The translations under genes and the position numbers were made by a program. Positions 44,557-55,898 of a stretch of DNA of 64,000 nt are shown piece after piece. The notes below the pieces were generated by a model. It did not search any database and was not told the DNA's origin. It saw only the letters and a program-made list of their open reading frames with translations. This DNA is from Podospora pseudoanserina (taxonomy: Eukaryota > Ascomycota > Sordariomycetes > Sordariales > Podosporaceae): positions 3,286,001 to 3,350,000 of the forward strand of contig NC_085923.1 in assembly GCF_035222485.1 (NCBI RefSeq), written 5' to 3'. Every line of letters begins with the position of its first letter. The first letter of the stretch is position 1.

Positions 44557-45584
44557 CGGGATTGCACGAAGAAATGCTTCCGGACGGAGACCTGTGGGAT
44601 CTGGTAGAGGCGTTAGTGGTTGACATGAATGAAGAGAAGGAAGACTTACCTCGCGTGAGGAAGGGTTCGATGGTGGTCGACAAAGCCGGTCTGGGATTTT
44701 TGCGTTATGAAGGCTTGTTACTGGATGTTGTCGACGCGGCCGTCGGATCTGGGTAGGGATGGTGTCAACGCCTGTGGGGATGGAAATGAGTGATGTATGA
44801 TGAATCGTACCTTTGGTTACGACCCGTAGCTTTGATAGGGAAGCGCGGAATGAATCTGAACGAGACCCCTGAAGTTCCTAGTAGCTGACTCTGCTCGCAA
44901 CAACTGTTGATGGCGACAGTGATGGTTGTAGGTGATGTGAGGTGGGAGACTTGACTTGGGTGAGCAGGTGTTGGGAAGACTGTCAGACAAGCCGGGGATG
45001 TTGGTGGAGGGAGTAAAGAACTTTTTACGGGGAGAGAGGCTGCGGAGAGACTGCTTTATAATGGAGATAGAGTGGTTCAAGTGAATTGTGTCGTGCGGGG
45101 CCGGCGAGCGTCAAGTGAATATACAGGTGTGGGCCTAGGCGAGTATCATTGATGCTCTCAGGTCAACAGAGTCTGCAGGGCAAGCCCACCTTTTCAACAA
45201 CAGCCACAGTGGTCAGCCCAATGCATGTGGTATTCTACAGAGCGACCCGCTGTTTGACATGACCGGTAACTGTGATGGATGCCATGGCCCATAGCATGCC
45301 GGAAGACCTCCACAAAATCGAAAAGTCAATCGATGGGTTGAGAATACGTGAGCACATGCATTCACGGGAGAACACTGGCAACCATTGCTGCTGGAGAAAC
45401 GGTAGAATGAGGAAGTGACAACATAATCAATTACACACGAGCACAGGGGGAAAGCACCTGGCTGTGACCGCTGTTAATCCCACACTACCTAGACTTCGCT
45501 AAACTGATGACAGACCCCTGAATACATATCTACGAGCGCTAAAACCACGCAAGAGACCTTCAGGAACATGAAGGGCTCTCAGGG
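44557..45584. other. 5' leader and promoter of the repeat coiled-coil gene
   Basis: On the minus strand a TATA-like CATTATAAAGCAG lies near 45060. Two possible leader introns follow, one with donor GTACGA near 44812 and one ending ACCAG near 44600. Confidence 0.45.
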
Positions 45585-46091
45585 CTATCTTTGGCACAAT
45601 GTTGATTTCTGAGCGCCTACCGAAATGTTGAGAAGGCGCTGTGACAGATGGGCCATCGATAGACCATGACGCTGAGGGCGTTGTGAGGACAATAACTCAG
45701 GATAATCCCCTTCGACAAGATCCCAGCCGACCCCGTTGAGGGTTGTCTTCTTGTTGTAAGCCGCTTCATTGACAGGATCAGTAATTTGACGATTCAAGGC
45801 CTCGACCTCCCCCTCCAAAGATTCCACCTCTTGGGCCCTCTCGTTGTAAGACTCCTCCATCTTCTTCATCTCACGATCGGACTTGGCCATTGCGGTTTCG
45901 AGGGCCTGTTTGCCGTTATCAATACCTAGCTTCACCTCGTCGAGCTGCTTGATGAAACTGGGATTGTCGTTATCCAGGATATGCTTGGCCTTGCCGTTGG
46001 GGAGAGAATGTGTTAGAGGCGGTACAGACATCTGGACGGTAAATACACTTTCCCCGCGGGCATTGGACAACTCCATAAGTAGCCAGGCCAT
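45585..46091 (-). CDS. Small coiled-coil protein (cluster member c)
   Basis: One open frame of 168 residues starting MAWLLMELSNARGES. The centre (residues about 45–105, LDEVKLGIDNGKQALETAM and MEESYNERAQEVESLEGEVE) is a strong coiled coil. The flanks look unordered. There is no TM segment. It could be a fragment of a larger gene, since the C-terminal part is not helical and reads less like coding sequence. Confidence 0.5.
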   Translation of the reverse strand: MAWLLMELSNARGESVFTVQMSVPPLTHSLPNGKAKHILDNDNPSFIKQLDEVKLGIDNGKQALETAMAKSDREMKKMEESYNERAQEVESLEGEVEALNRQITDPVNEAAYNKKTTLNGVGWDLVEGDYPELLSSQRPQRHGLSMAHLSQRLLNISVGAQKSTLCQR

Positions 46092-46277
46092 TTTCCTAAA
46101 CCGCTAGAACTAAGAGGAAAAGAACACCCAGGGTAGCGCAAAATCTCTGGGAAATAGAAGTCAAGTTAAAGGGCATGAAATATCATGAAATATCGAAGGT
46201 AGGTAGTCAAACACCGTCTCACATTATTTTACACAGGTATAAAGTTTAAATACGGATGATACTTTTCGAGAGTACAA

Positions 46278-47378
46278 TTAGTAATACCCAGATCTCCCTC
46301 CATCACCGCCATTACTCCCTGCCCTCCAAGACATAACCTTCCCGTACTTCTTATCTCTGGTCACCTTACCGCCAACAACGACCTGCTGCAAGTCCGGGTT
46401 GAAGCAATTATCCGTAATATGAACGCCATCACAGAAAACCCACAAGGTCTTGTCTGACATCCGGCAAAAGAGTCCCTCCGCATCATTGGCGAAGTCGGGT
46501 CCCATAGAAGTAGGGCTCGAGCAGAGCTTCGCAGCCGAGTGTTTTCCGTTGTTCCCGTGATCCAACACCAGCATCTCACCCAGCTTCTGCGCCAAAGCGT
46601 GGGTTGTTCCGTGACCAGCCGCGTCAGTCCCGTTCCCTTTCCTCTCCCTCACCATCTGCTGTCTCCGTTGATGAATACTTGACCGTCCCGTAGCCCCCCT
46701 CTTCACCTTTTTCCCATTACTCAAAACCCAGTATGTGACCGCTCTCGGCTCATGTGAAGTGTACAACGTGAACGGAGGTCCAGCCTCACAGAAGTATCCC
46801 ACATCCAATCCATCCTTCTCACCAGGCCTGCCGTCATCTCTCTGGACAAACTCGGGCCAGTGAACCTGGAAGCCTGTCTGGGGCTGGTCACCATTGGCAT
46901 CAATCCAGAGACAATCCGGCTTGTAATCGCTGCCCTGGATGAAGACATTGCTGTAGTACCAACTGCCACCACACTCACGACCCCAGTCGCCCACCCAACC
47001 GTACTGATCCCCGTTGGGCCAGGTGATACTCGCGCTGGCGACGCAGATAGCGTTGTCGTTGGCGGTAAACAGGGCGTAGGTAGCCTGCTGGCCGTTGTCG
47101 TCTTTGTGGTCGACCTTGATCTCGCCGGTGGAGCCATCGCCGATGGAGCCTGGATCGGCAGCAATGCCGAGGAACTTGCCAGCTTCGTTGAACAGACGGA
47201 CATCGGGAAGGTCGCCGCCGGCGTTGTTGAGGCCACCGGGGACGTCGAGGCCGACGGTGATCTTAACCTTTGAGCCGACGGGATCGGGCTGGGAGAACAT
47301 GTCTTGACCGAAGGTGATGACATTGAGGAGGCCGGAGATGGCTGAGATGACCCGAAGAGCTCCTGCTGCGCCGGCCAT
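46278..47378 (-). CDS. Unrecognised 366-residue protein
   Basis: The start is taken as ATG at 47378 (MAGAAGALRVISAISGLLNV), after a leader with long A/T runs. The frame upstream is open but reads as non-coding. The N-terminal 25 residues are hydrophobic-amphipathic, not a classical signal peptide. A beta-rich domain follows: KITVGLDVPGGLNNAGGDLP, FNEAGKFLGIAADPGS, then NDNAICVASASITWPNGDQY, WGRECGGSWYYSNVF and CLWIDANGDQPQTGFQVHWP. A second region has DHGNNGKHSAAKLC and TLWVFCDGVH. Cysteines are spaced as in disulphide-rich domains. It resembles conserved fungal proteins of unknown function. It is divergent from the gene at 48037. Confidence 0.8.
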   Translation of the reverse strand: MAGAAGALRVISAISGLLNVITFGQDMFSQPDPVGSKVKITVGLDVPGGLNNAGGDLPDVRLFNEAGKFLGIAADPGSIGDGSTGEIKVDHKDDNGQQATYALFTANDNAICVASASITWPNGDQYGWVGDWGRECGGSWYYSNVFIQGSDYKPDCLWIDANGDQPQTGFQVHWPEFVQRDDGRPGEKDGLDVGYFCEAGPPFTLYTSHEPRAVTYWVLSNGKKVKRGATGRSSIHQRRQQMVRERKGNGTDAAGHGTTHALAQKLGEMLVLDHGNNGKHSAAKLCSSPTSMGPDFANDAEGLFCRMSDKTLWVFCDGVHITDNCFNPDLQQVVVGGKVTRDKKYGKVMSWRAGSNGGDGGRSGYY

Positions 47379-48036
47379 GATGTTGCTTGTAGAACTGTTT
47401 GCAAAAGAAAGCAAAAAAAAAAAAAGAATGTAGATGAACTTAATGAGTGAAGAGAGAAGAATATGTGCGCGGCACACCTTTGAAAATAGAAAAAGAAAAC
47501 GTGAAATATGGTAAAGGTTGATAGGAGAGATGTGCAACTTGATGATGTGATGATGTGATAATTGCCACAAGGACAAGAGCCTCACCCTTCTTCTTATACA
47601 TCTCGGGCCCTGGCGGCGAGAGATAACGCTTGCTGCCAACGCCTTCCTTTCCGCATGGCGGTAGGCAGTCTCCCAGACAGCACAACACCACCGAAGCGAG
47701 CAAAACCCATGGCTCGACAATCCTCCCTTCATCGGCCTTCATGATGTTGGCCTGGATCATAGAATCCCCACACGATGAAAATAACCCTCGTCGGCTACCG
47801 ACGCGTCACTACTGGATCCAACACCGCACAACGTCCTGGACTATTGCATTTGAAACCCCAGCATTACTCCAGCCGAGATATCCGCAATCCTTCCATTGTT
47901 TCGGCATATAATTCTTGTCGTTTGACAGCGTCGAGCACAGTGCCCCTCCTGCTCCCAACAGCATCCTGTATCTTATCATCAATTTCCTTATCTTGGATTC
48001 TTTTTACTTCACGGTTTAACTCAGCAGTTCGTAATC
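47379..48036. other. Divergent promoter
   Basis: It lies between the 366-residue gene and the secreted-protein gene. A poly(A) run is at 47411–47424. No binding site was identified. Confidence 0.5.
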
Positions 48037-49024
48037 ATGTCGCGCCAATATCTCCTCACCGTTCTCGCCGTGCTGGCCACGGCCTCTTCCATTAATGCTC
48101 AGATCCTGAGCTGTGCTGATGTCGAATGCCCCATCACGAAGGGGATAACCTCCGCTACTTGCACCGTGGTGGACAAGATCTTCAACGCCGTTGGTGTCGT
48201 CCCGTTGGAGTACATTGGCGACGACCTGAAAGGCCTCTCCTGGACCAAAGCTGTAGGTGCCGTCGATGCCAGCTCCGACCGAGAATACGACCAGTCATTC
48301 TACCTCGGTACTCCTCTTGGCGTCAGACTTCCTGCCTCGTGTGCTGTTTTCTTCAACAAAGTGAGCGACCGCGTCAGATTCGGCGATGACGACCCCAAGC
48401 GATCGAAAGGCACTTGCAATCAAGCCATGACAGATGGTTGCATTAACGCCTTGATAAAGCGCGCCTTGGAAGTTGACCTGTCAGGCAACGACACATGCGA
48501 GAAGCTGCAGACCGAGTTCCTGGGAAACTTGGACTCTGAGTGTGCTTCGTTCGCCACAGGCAATAATTGGGTCGATGTCACCGCGGTGGACCTGGTGGGT
48601 GATGGTTCCCCCCAGCCTATTGACAGCCACAAGAACGCCAGTTCCGATTGCTGGCCTACATCCCCAAAGAACAACGATCTCCGGCTCGTTCACTCTACCA
48701 ATTCAACGGTTAGTCATGGGTTCATGTCGGCGTCACGGTGAGCTAACATCAATTAAATAGGGTGATTTCGGCGCGGAGACCATGGTCAAACACTTCTTCG
48801 GAGTTACACCCATTCTTACCGTGTTCTTCCCGGCCGGCGACAACGAGGCTTCCGTCTCCCAAGCAGAGGCACAGTTGACGTGTATTAAGGCGATCGATTT
48901 GACCACGACGTCCAATGCCACACAGACCCAGGCAGAGGGAACGAGTGACGCGATTCGGGGAAGTGGCGTATCGATGGTTTTGGTGGGGATTATGACGGTT
49001 GTGTTTGCCGCTATGCTTGCGTAG
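48037..49024 (+). CDS. Secreted, probably GPI-anchored protein
   Basis: Exons are 48037–48708 and 48761–49024; the 52-bp intron is GTTAGT…AAATAG. The product has 311 residues. Residues 1–21 (MSRQYLLTVLAVLATASSINA) are a signal peptide. The mature part has about nine cysteines (CADVEC, TATC, SCAVFF, GTCNQAMTDGCIN, DTCEKL, SECAS, SDCW) and N-glycosylation sequons. The C-terminal part is Thr/Ser-rich (TTTSNATQTQAEGTSDA), then SGVSMVLVGIMTVVFAAMLA, a typical GPI-attachment signal. It is likely a cell-wall or plasma-membrane surface protein. The family is not recognised. Confidence 0.82.
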
Positions 49025-49817
49025 GCCGGGCTGGTGTAGTCAGAATCTTGGCTTCAACCGTTGCTATAGAATAGAGGCTTGACCAAGACATGTGTCAGTA
49101 CCAAATAGAAACAAAGATTTTGGCACTCGCAGTGATCGCAGAAACTTACTTGGTCAAACTGGGACCTGCATCAAAGCAAGAGACTAATGGGAAGCGCGTT
49201 GAGAAGTCAGGCGGCGAGGTAGTTGTTTAACAAGGCTTCCGGAACATCAGCCGCAGAGTCCAGGATGTGTATTTTTGTCGCGTCATATCTCCTCGAGGTC
49301 GGCATCCCGCGGGCGGCTGCGGAAACATTGTCTTGGATCCTGCGCATCAGCGACTGTGGTTAGTGATACCCATCTTCGACCTTGGGAGCGGTTGCTTACC
49401 ATCCATTGGGCATACTTTGATGTCGAGTAGCTTTCCGCCATGAGAACCCGGACTAGATGTGTTGAAGGCGCTGCCAAAAAAGGATAAGGTATGAATTTGT
49501 GCCGGAGGCTGACAGTATTGGCCAATTAAGTGCTTCGTAATAGATGTTTTTTCGTTGTGACGTCTGCCTGAGTGAGAAACCCGACTTCAACACGCAACAT
49601 CAAGACCACAGAACACCAAATCGGGAATCACACTGCCGTTACCACAGATCTGAGAAACAAAACTGAATTTTTCCTAGCTACCTTATGTTCCCTGAGCCTT
49701 TCCCGAATATTGCATACTTGCCTCAGGGTGAGACGCTCGTTGGCCCCTCCTAAACTGGCCGCTAACACATCGATGCCATAGTCTTGTAGCCACACGCCAC
49801 CATCCGCTTAGGCGAAA
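49025..49817. other. Intergenic
   Basis: 3' flanks of converging genes. Short open frames only. Confidence 0.5.
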
Positions 49818-50793
49818 TTATATAGCCATATTGGAGAGGTTGTAAGAAATCGAGCTCCTCCGACTGCAAGTACTGGTTCTAGAAAGGGTGAGGGGTGTGG
49901 GCGGCCTTTCGACCCCCAAATCGGCCACCTGAACGTGGGTAGAAAAGCCGACCCTCTTCTCGGCAACACCGTGAGTCAGACCCGACAATCTGTCGCGCAA
50001 GTCCGCGTCGACTCTGGCCAGATCGCGCTCTTTGCGGATCTCACAGAGCCTTTCCTCAGTAGTGGCCAGTTGGCTCTTGAAGAATTCGACATCCTTCTTG
50101 GCCATCCCGTAAGCCTCCTTGTACTCGGCCGCCTCGTACATGTAGGCCGTTTTGTCAGCAAGAGACTTGGCCGCCTCGTCATTGAGCCTCAGCGCCTCCC
50201 TGAGTCTGCCCTCCGTGGTATCAAGGCGACCCTGGACAGAGTGTAGCTGAGTCTGTGAGGCATTGTATTTTGACTGGAGCTTGATTCTCTCATGGTTCCA
50301 GGCTTCCTGAGACATCCTGAGTGAACCGCGGGCCTCGTTGCTCGATCAGAGTATTCTTCAACTCTATCTCCGTGGACGAGAGGACTTGGCATGTTTCGTT
50401 CAAGTCCTCCTCCAAGCGATTGTATCCGGACGACAGATTGCGATAGTTGACTGACATCTCATCGCGGGCCCTCTCAGCCTCGTGGAGCCTGGCCTCGGCA
50501 ATTGAATAGGCACGGCGGATGTTCTCAAGCTCGTCCAGCGCCGCCATATGATGAGCGGTGACCTCACGAAGACCGGCCTCGGCTGTTTCAGCTCGATGGG
50601 TGACAAGGTTGAGTTTGTAGTTGAGGTCGCCGATCTGTCCGCCCTGCTTCCTGATCATCTCCATGGCACTGGGGAACTCGGCCTTCTTCTGACCTAGATC
50701 TTGCCTGGCGTCAATCAAAGCCCTCACGAGTCTGGCATACTCGTTGTCACCACCCAGTTAGGCACCTGGCATAGAGGAACGGTTGTAAGCCAT
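49818..50793 (-). pseudogene. Coiled-coil gene (cluster member d), broken
   Basis: The ATG at 50793 starts MAYNRSSMPGA. A TAA follows in frame, after which coding continues with LGGDNEYARLVRALIDARQD and a long coiled coil (LNYKLNLVTHRAETAEAG, ARLHEAERARDEMSVNYRN) to LKNTLIEQR near 50335. A one-base change of frame then leads to SQEAWNHERIKLQSKYNASQ and further coil, ending SRRSSISYNLSNMAI. With one stop (a possible CAA-to-TAA change) and one frameshift the gene is broken, but only recently, since both halves stay open. No membrane tail was seen. Confidence 0.65.
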
Positions 50794-51571
50794 CGTAGGT
50801 TGTTCCTATGTACAAAACAGGTGCGCTCAAGCGTCTCAGACCGCTTACAGGATAGCGGGATGACCTAAAAGACTCCAATGTCATTAGGCGTATGCACCCG
50901 ACTGGATTGGCGCGCTGTTTAAGCCTGTGGATGTTCTTTTCTCCGAGGTACGTGATGCAAGAGATGGGCTGGACGGTGTGTAGAAGTGGATTGAGAAAGG
51001 TGGTAAATATGGTGAAGTGAAAAATAGAGAAGGACAGGGCAGTGAGGAGAATGGTAAAAAAGGATTGGGAGAGTGAATTTCTGCGCAGGAAGACAATATA
51101 TAGTTTTACTCGGACGCACAGGCCAGCCTTCAGAGCCCCAAACAAACCGGGACCATCCGATATCAGGAGCAGATTGATATCTACAGAAAGTTTTATATCT
51201 TTGATTGGGCCCTGGAAGGTTCTACAGGTCCTATTCACTCAAGACTCTTGATATCGTGCCTATCTCCCGTGCCCGTGACTTGAGATAAGGATCCCGCCCA
51301 GCCTTTTCTTTGTCCATTACCCACTTCCTGAGGTGAATGCATATCAGATTAACCTATTGCTCCCGGGTCACTCCTGCAAGGAGTCAACGCTTACGGAGTG
51401 AAGAGAGGTCTCAGGATTAGTGGATAAGTCCCCGCCAGACTCCAATTTCCTGAGTGACAACAAAGCCCCAATCGCCCAACACCTCTCCCATCAATCACAT
51501 CACAGCACTGTCAAAGTTTTCGCCAGGTTGACCGTCTCACCATCATCATTCCAACTATTACCACCGCTACG
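50794..51571. other. Divergent promoter of coiled-coil members d and e
   Basis: Separates two diverging coiled-coil genes. Nothing else was seen. Confidence 0.5.
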
Positions 51572-52219
51572 ATGTCACGCACGACCAAACCATCCTACAG
51601 CGAGCTCGAGGGTGCTCTGATTCAAGAGCGCCAGGCCAGGACTCGGGCCGAGCAGAGGCTCCACGACCTTACCCGAGATCACCGGTTCAACAATCGGGTA
51701 TACTCGGCAAACCGCCTGGTTCTTGAACTGCAAGACGCTCAGCGTGACAGGGAGCTCTATAAGGAGAAACTTCAGACGGCGGAGAACGCGGCTCGGGAGT
51801 GGCAGAGCAGAGCCACTGAGCTCGAAAAGCTCGACGCAGAGGTTTCGCACAGATGCAGGATGGAGAAGGCTTTGTTCCAGTCCTCGCTCAATTCTGCCAG
51901 GAAAATCATTGACGATCTGCAACACTCACTTGCTGCCGCAGAAGGCCGCTACAAGATTACACAGGAAGGGCTGAGGGAGGAGCGGGATGCTACCCGGCGT
52001 CGACTTCTACAGGTTGCCGCTGACCATGATGATCATGCTGCCAAGCTCAAGGAGATTGAGTACCACCCGTCAGCGAGCAGCGCCATGATGCTTGAGGGTT
52101 CCAGAGGGACGCTCTCTTTATCGAGCACTCGGGGAGGGGAGGAAAGGGATGCGACCAAGCCAACACTCAGGCACAAGAAGAAGTTTACACATGGGGTTCA
52201 ATATGGTGGCTCACAGTGA
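51572..52219 (+). CDS. Coiled-coil protein (cluster member e), intact
   Basis: One exon of 215 residues starting MSRTTKPSYSELEGALIQER, with the ATG preceded by CCGCTACG. Residues 8–165 form a continuous coiled coil. The stretch YKEKLQTAENAAREWQSRA aligns with HKEKLHRIKRNAEEWENRA of cluster member g, indicating common origin. The C-terminal 45 residues are Ser/Gly-rich and basic, without a hydrophobic tail. It may be a soluble member of the cluster family. Confidence 0.75.
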   Translation: MSRTTKPSYSELEGALIQERQARTRAEQRLHDLTRDHRFNNRVYSANRLVLELQDAQRDRELYKEKLQTAENAAREWQSRATELEKLDAEVSHRCRMEKALFQSSLNSARKIIDDLQHSLAAAEGRYKITQEGLREERDATRRRLLQVAADHDDHAAKLKEIEYHPSASSAMMLEGSRGTLSLSSTRGGEERDATKPTLRHKKKFTHGVQYGGSQ

Positions 52220-53202
52220 AAGAGGTCGACAAGGACAAGAACCAACTGCGGTGCGACCTACTGTCAACCGTCAACATCACCAACATCCGAATTCATGCTC
52301 AGCACCAGGTAGGCCTGGGTACTTATATTGGGTAGACGTCAGTATATGATACCATTCAGCCCCTGGCCTGCTCTTTTGCTTTTGTGTCGCGATCTTCTGC
52401 TATGAAAGTTCTGCCCAACCACCATCAGTCATATGACCAGACTTGAGATTTCCATCATGTTTGTCTGCTGTAGAACTTGGCGAGAATAACATCAGTCAAA
52501 GATGGCGAGCTGTACTGACTCACAGTTCATACTGTTTGAGCCAAGCTACTACCCATGTGTTTCAGGACTACCTATATGCAACAGCCAAGGAACCTGGAAG
52601 GGAACTGTTCCACCTTGCCGTACGGCAACTAAATATACTAACAGCTTCAAGTTTTCGTCTGCTGGTGTATTAACTACATCAATTCCAGGTTGGCAACATG
52701 GCATGTCCCGGGCATGATATTGTGAACTGCAAATAGGGGTGAGATAAAGTAATGACCAGCCACCATGGTGCGAAACACGAAGGCTCAGTATTCACGCCGG
52801 TTGAACCTTTCGGAGTTGTCCACAGTGGCGCGGTTTTGGCCTTCGATCAATAGAGAAACCCCCGTGGTACCTGCAGTACCATATCACGATATCAGTAACT
52901 TGAAGGCACCAGGGCTTCCTTATCTGGACCCCCTCCTTCGCGGCCTTATCTGGGAGTGGAAGTGAATTGTTGCTCCCGATAAGGGGATCCGGATCCCACT
53001 GTCCTGCCCTGCCAGCAAGTATCTCTTGCAGCGTGGTCTGCAGCCCGCTGATCCCTCAGTCTTGACACGAACACGAACAACTGGCCAATCTTCTTACCTT
53101 CTTCCCCATCGGCCGGTTGACCACCCGCCTCATATTTTCCCTCCCATACACCTCTTGACACCAGTCACCGCGAACAAGATACTTCAGAACGGCACGACCA
53201 AG
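52220..53202. other. Intergenic
   Basis: Several short open frames; no domain or RNA gene recognised. Confidence 0.5.
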
Positions 53203-53888
53203 ATGTCCGGTCACGACGTTTCGCCCCACAACAGCGCGCTCTCACCCACGGACAAGGCTCACTACCAACAACTAGTGAACAAATCTCGAGGACAAGCTGA
53301 AGGCCAGCACGGCTGAGTGGGACAGGGTGAGGGCTCGAAAGAGAAGTCTCACAGCTGAAACAGGAGCTCGGGGCGCTCAGATATGATCTCATGGAAAAAG
53401 ATGAGCCCACTCGAGAGGTGCTCTTCACCGGACAACGCGATCGCTTCAGCATTCCCAGCACTCAGTGCCAAGTGCAGGCTAGCTCTGCTGGGTCGATATG
53501 GGAACTCATTCTCGAGGATGGCAAAGAGTTCATCGCTGATACTTGGGTCTATTTCTTCAACAGCCCTTTCAAGCTGGCTTGGGTCATGATTATCTGTGGG
53601 GCACCAGACAAAGGGCCCAGGCTTTCACCAGACCCACACCGGTTTGCTTTTAAGGCTAGATTTCTTTACTGTTTACTTTTAAACCAACAAGCAATTACTG
53701 TATCACCAATTTGTTTACCATTTCTGGCCATCTTGGCCTCACTTTCGCAGCCAGTCACTTGCCTAGGTCACCAGCCCAACATTATCTGGTGGGTCGTCAT
53801 GTTGATTGGTTACCGTAGCTGGCTCTGTGCTGGCTGTTTATGGGATTTGGTGTATGCCAGGATCAACAAGCTCGGCCACGAGAAGTGA
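53203..53888 (+). pseudogene. Coiled-coil gene with membrane tail (cluster member f), broken or mis-spliced
   Basis: The ATG at 53203 begins MSGHDVSPHNSALSPTDKAH. The frame changes within the first 100 bp (LEDKLKASTAEWDRV, then EVSQLKQELGALRYDLMEKD). From 53391 one frame runs to 53888: EPTREVLFTGQRDRFSIPST, IWELILEDGKEFIADTWVYF and FKLAWVMIICG. After a less convincing stretch comes a hydrophobic end, NIIWWVVMLIGYRSWLCAGC. The block IWELILEDGKEFIADTWVYF resembles VWERIAKDG and DAWAYFCEKPF at the end of member g. The early frame changes lack splice signals. Confidence 0.5.
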
Positions 53889-54735
53889 GCGAGGTTTCTA
53901 CAGCAAAGACTAATACGTTAGGGAGGTGAAAGGAGAGTGCTTTGGGTAGTTATGGTAGTTACTGGTAAGGGTTCTCACGTCACCCCTCGTACCAACTATA
54001 TCAGTCTAGTGTGGAAAGGTCCTCCTCAGTTGTCCAATACCTAGCAATTGAAGTTATGACTGTGCCAAAAAAAAATCGTTAAAGCTATGCTTATCAATAC
54101 CTCCATTCATGTGCTTTTGCTACTATTAATCTATTCTTCTGTGGTCATCTGTTCTCAACGTCGGTTTGAGAGCTCTGGAGGTCGCTGACATGTCAGTGTT
54201 GGTATATAGGTACGAAGCTGCACCAGATGCACATAACAGCAGACCGCATGGCGATGGTCGAGTTGAGGGGCTTTTTACTTGAAATCATTACAAATCAATC
54301 TACTGGCTATCTTGGAGAGGGATACGAGAGGCATTGGGAGTAGATATTTCCTGTCCTGCCTGTCTTGAAAATCTTATCTGCCTTCGTCCTCTCCATCCTA
54401 CCTGCACCTACAGCTTGCAATAGGACCTCATATTTTCCACTGCAACTTTCACTTTCACACATCATACCTGCAACCCTCATTCAGCTTGCGGTCGAGGCTT
54501 CTCTCTGCTCGATAGACGCGAGTGACACTGTGAGTTCCCACCTGGGCGTCTCCCAGTCATCACTAAGCGCTACAAGGGTCACAACTCTCCGGGGCAGCCG
54601 TATTTTGCTCCCGATCTCTCTCCCGGGCCCAGCACAGCTCTTGTCGACCTCCGTCCCCAGACACACAACATACCAGTCTTCGGCACAAACAACGCGAGCT
54701 AAACCTTCTCGATTCAATCTTCTTAGTAGAGCAAG
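53889..54735. other. Intergenic and pyrimidine-rich leader of member g
   Basis: From about 54380 to 54735 the sequence is C/T-rich, like a promoter and 5' UTR. Nothing else was seen. Confidence 0.5.
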
Positions 54736-55898
54736 ATGTCCCAAACTCGCGTCCCTGGAGCTCCGGTTGGCTCAATGAGCAATCACGCTGAGGTCGATCT
54801 ACTCAAGCACCGCATTCGGGAGTGGGAGGAAAAGAAGGACCAGCACAAGGAGAAACTTCATCGCATAAAGAGGAATGCCGAAGAGTGGGAGAATCGAGCC
54901 AAGGCCTGTCTCACGCATGATGGGTGACCGCCTCACCCAGGTCTTCGCCAACAAGATCTCCTGGACGCCTTCGACGTCGCTGCGAAGAAACACGCTGCTT
55001 AGCACAAGGAGAAGCACCATGAGCTTCAGCGCCTTCGTCAGCAGCTTGCCAGTTCAGATCATGATCGTGCCAACGCCAACAAGACGACGGATTGCCAGAT
55101 CCAGGCCCTGAAAACACAGTTAGTCAATGAGCAACAAGCCCGCGCCAAGACTGAAGCCTCGATGCAGGCCCAGTTGAAGAGTTTGCGCGACGAACTCAAC
55201 AAGGAGAAGCAGGCCCACGAGGTGACCCAGAAGGCTGTCAAGTACTGGGAGTCTCCGAGCCAAGGAACTTGAGACCTTGAAGGCCAAGCTGGCGGAGGCC
55301 AAGAAAGACTACGACAGCAAGCTTGCGGAGGCGAAGAATAGGCTCGACAAGAAGCTTGTGGAGATCAACAAGGAATCCGATACCAAGCTCAAGACCGCCC
55401 AGGCCAATTGGAACCTAGAGAGAACTGCCTTGAAGGCCAATGTCGTGGAAGCTGAACACAAGGCGCTCGAGGCCAAGATCTCACTGGATACCCTCGCTTC
55501 CGACAACCACAATCTCGAATTCAGCCTCAATGTCTTGGGAGAATTGGAATGTGAGAGTCAGTAACACGTGGTTGAGCTTCACAGGCGATACCAGGAGGCC
55601 CATGAAGCTCATCAAGAAGCCCAAGCCGAGATTCGAAACTACCAGAAGCTACTTGAAGAAGCCCTAGCTGTCCGCAACGAGGCGCTTGAGCAGTTGGAAG
55701 CCTCGAACGCTGGGTCCTACGCCAACCACGACGTTTAGTCCCCTCATTTCGAGGAGGTTTTGACGGACCCGGTTTGGGAGCGCATTGCTAAAGATGGCAT
55801 TCGGCTTATCAGCCGATGCCTGGGCCTATTTCTGTGAAAAGCCCTTCAGAGCTATCTGGGTGCTCATGATTTGGTGGGCTGTCTTGCTGCTGGATTAA
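54736..55898 (+). pseudogene. Long coiled-coil gene with hydrophobic C-terminal tail (cluster member g), broken
   Basis: The ATG at 54736 starts MSQTRVPGAPVGSMSNHAEV, then EWEEKKDQHKEKLHRIKRNA. The coil continues in a second frame (LLDAFDVAAKKHAA, an in-frame TAG, then HELQRLRQQLASSDHDRAN) and a third (KDYDSKLAEAKNRLDKKLVE). A TAA after ECESQ is followed in the same frame by VVELHRRYQEAHEAHQEAQ and a stop after NHDV at about 55739. A final frame gives DAWAYFCEKPFRAIWVLMIW and WAVLLLD, a hydrophobic C-terminus. In total there are at least two stops and three frame changes. The decay is mild, because each segment remains open. Confidence 0.6.
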
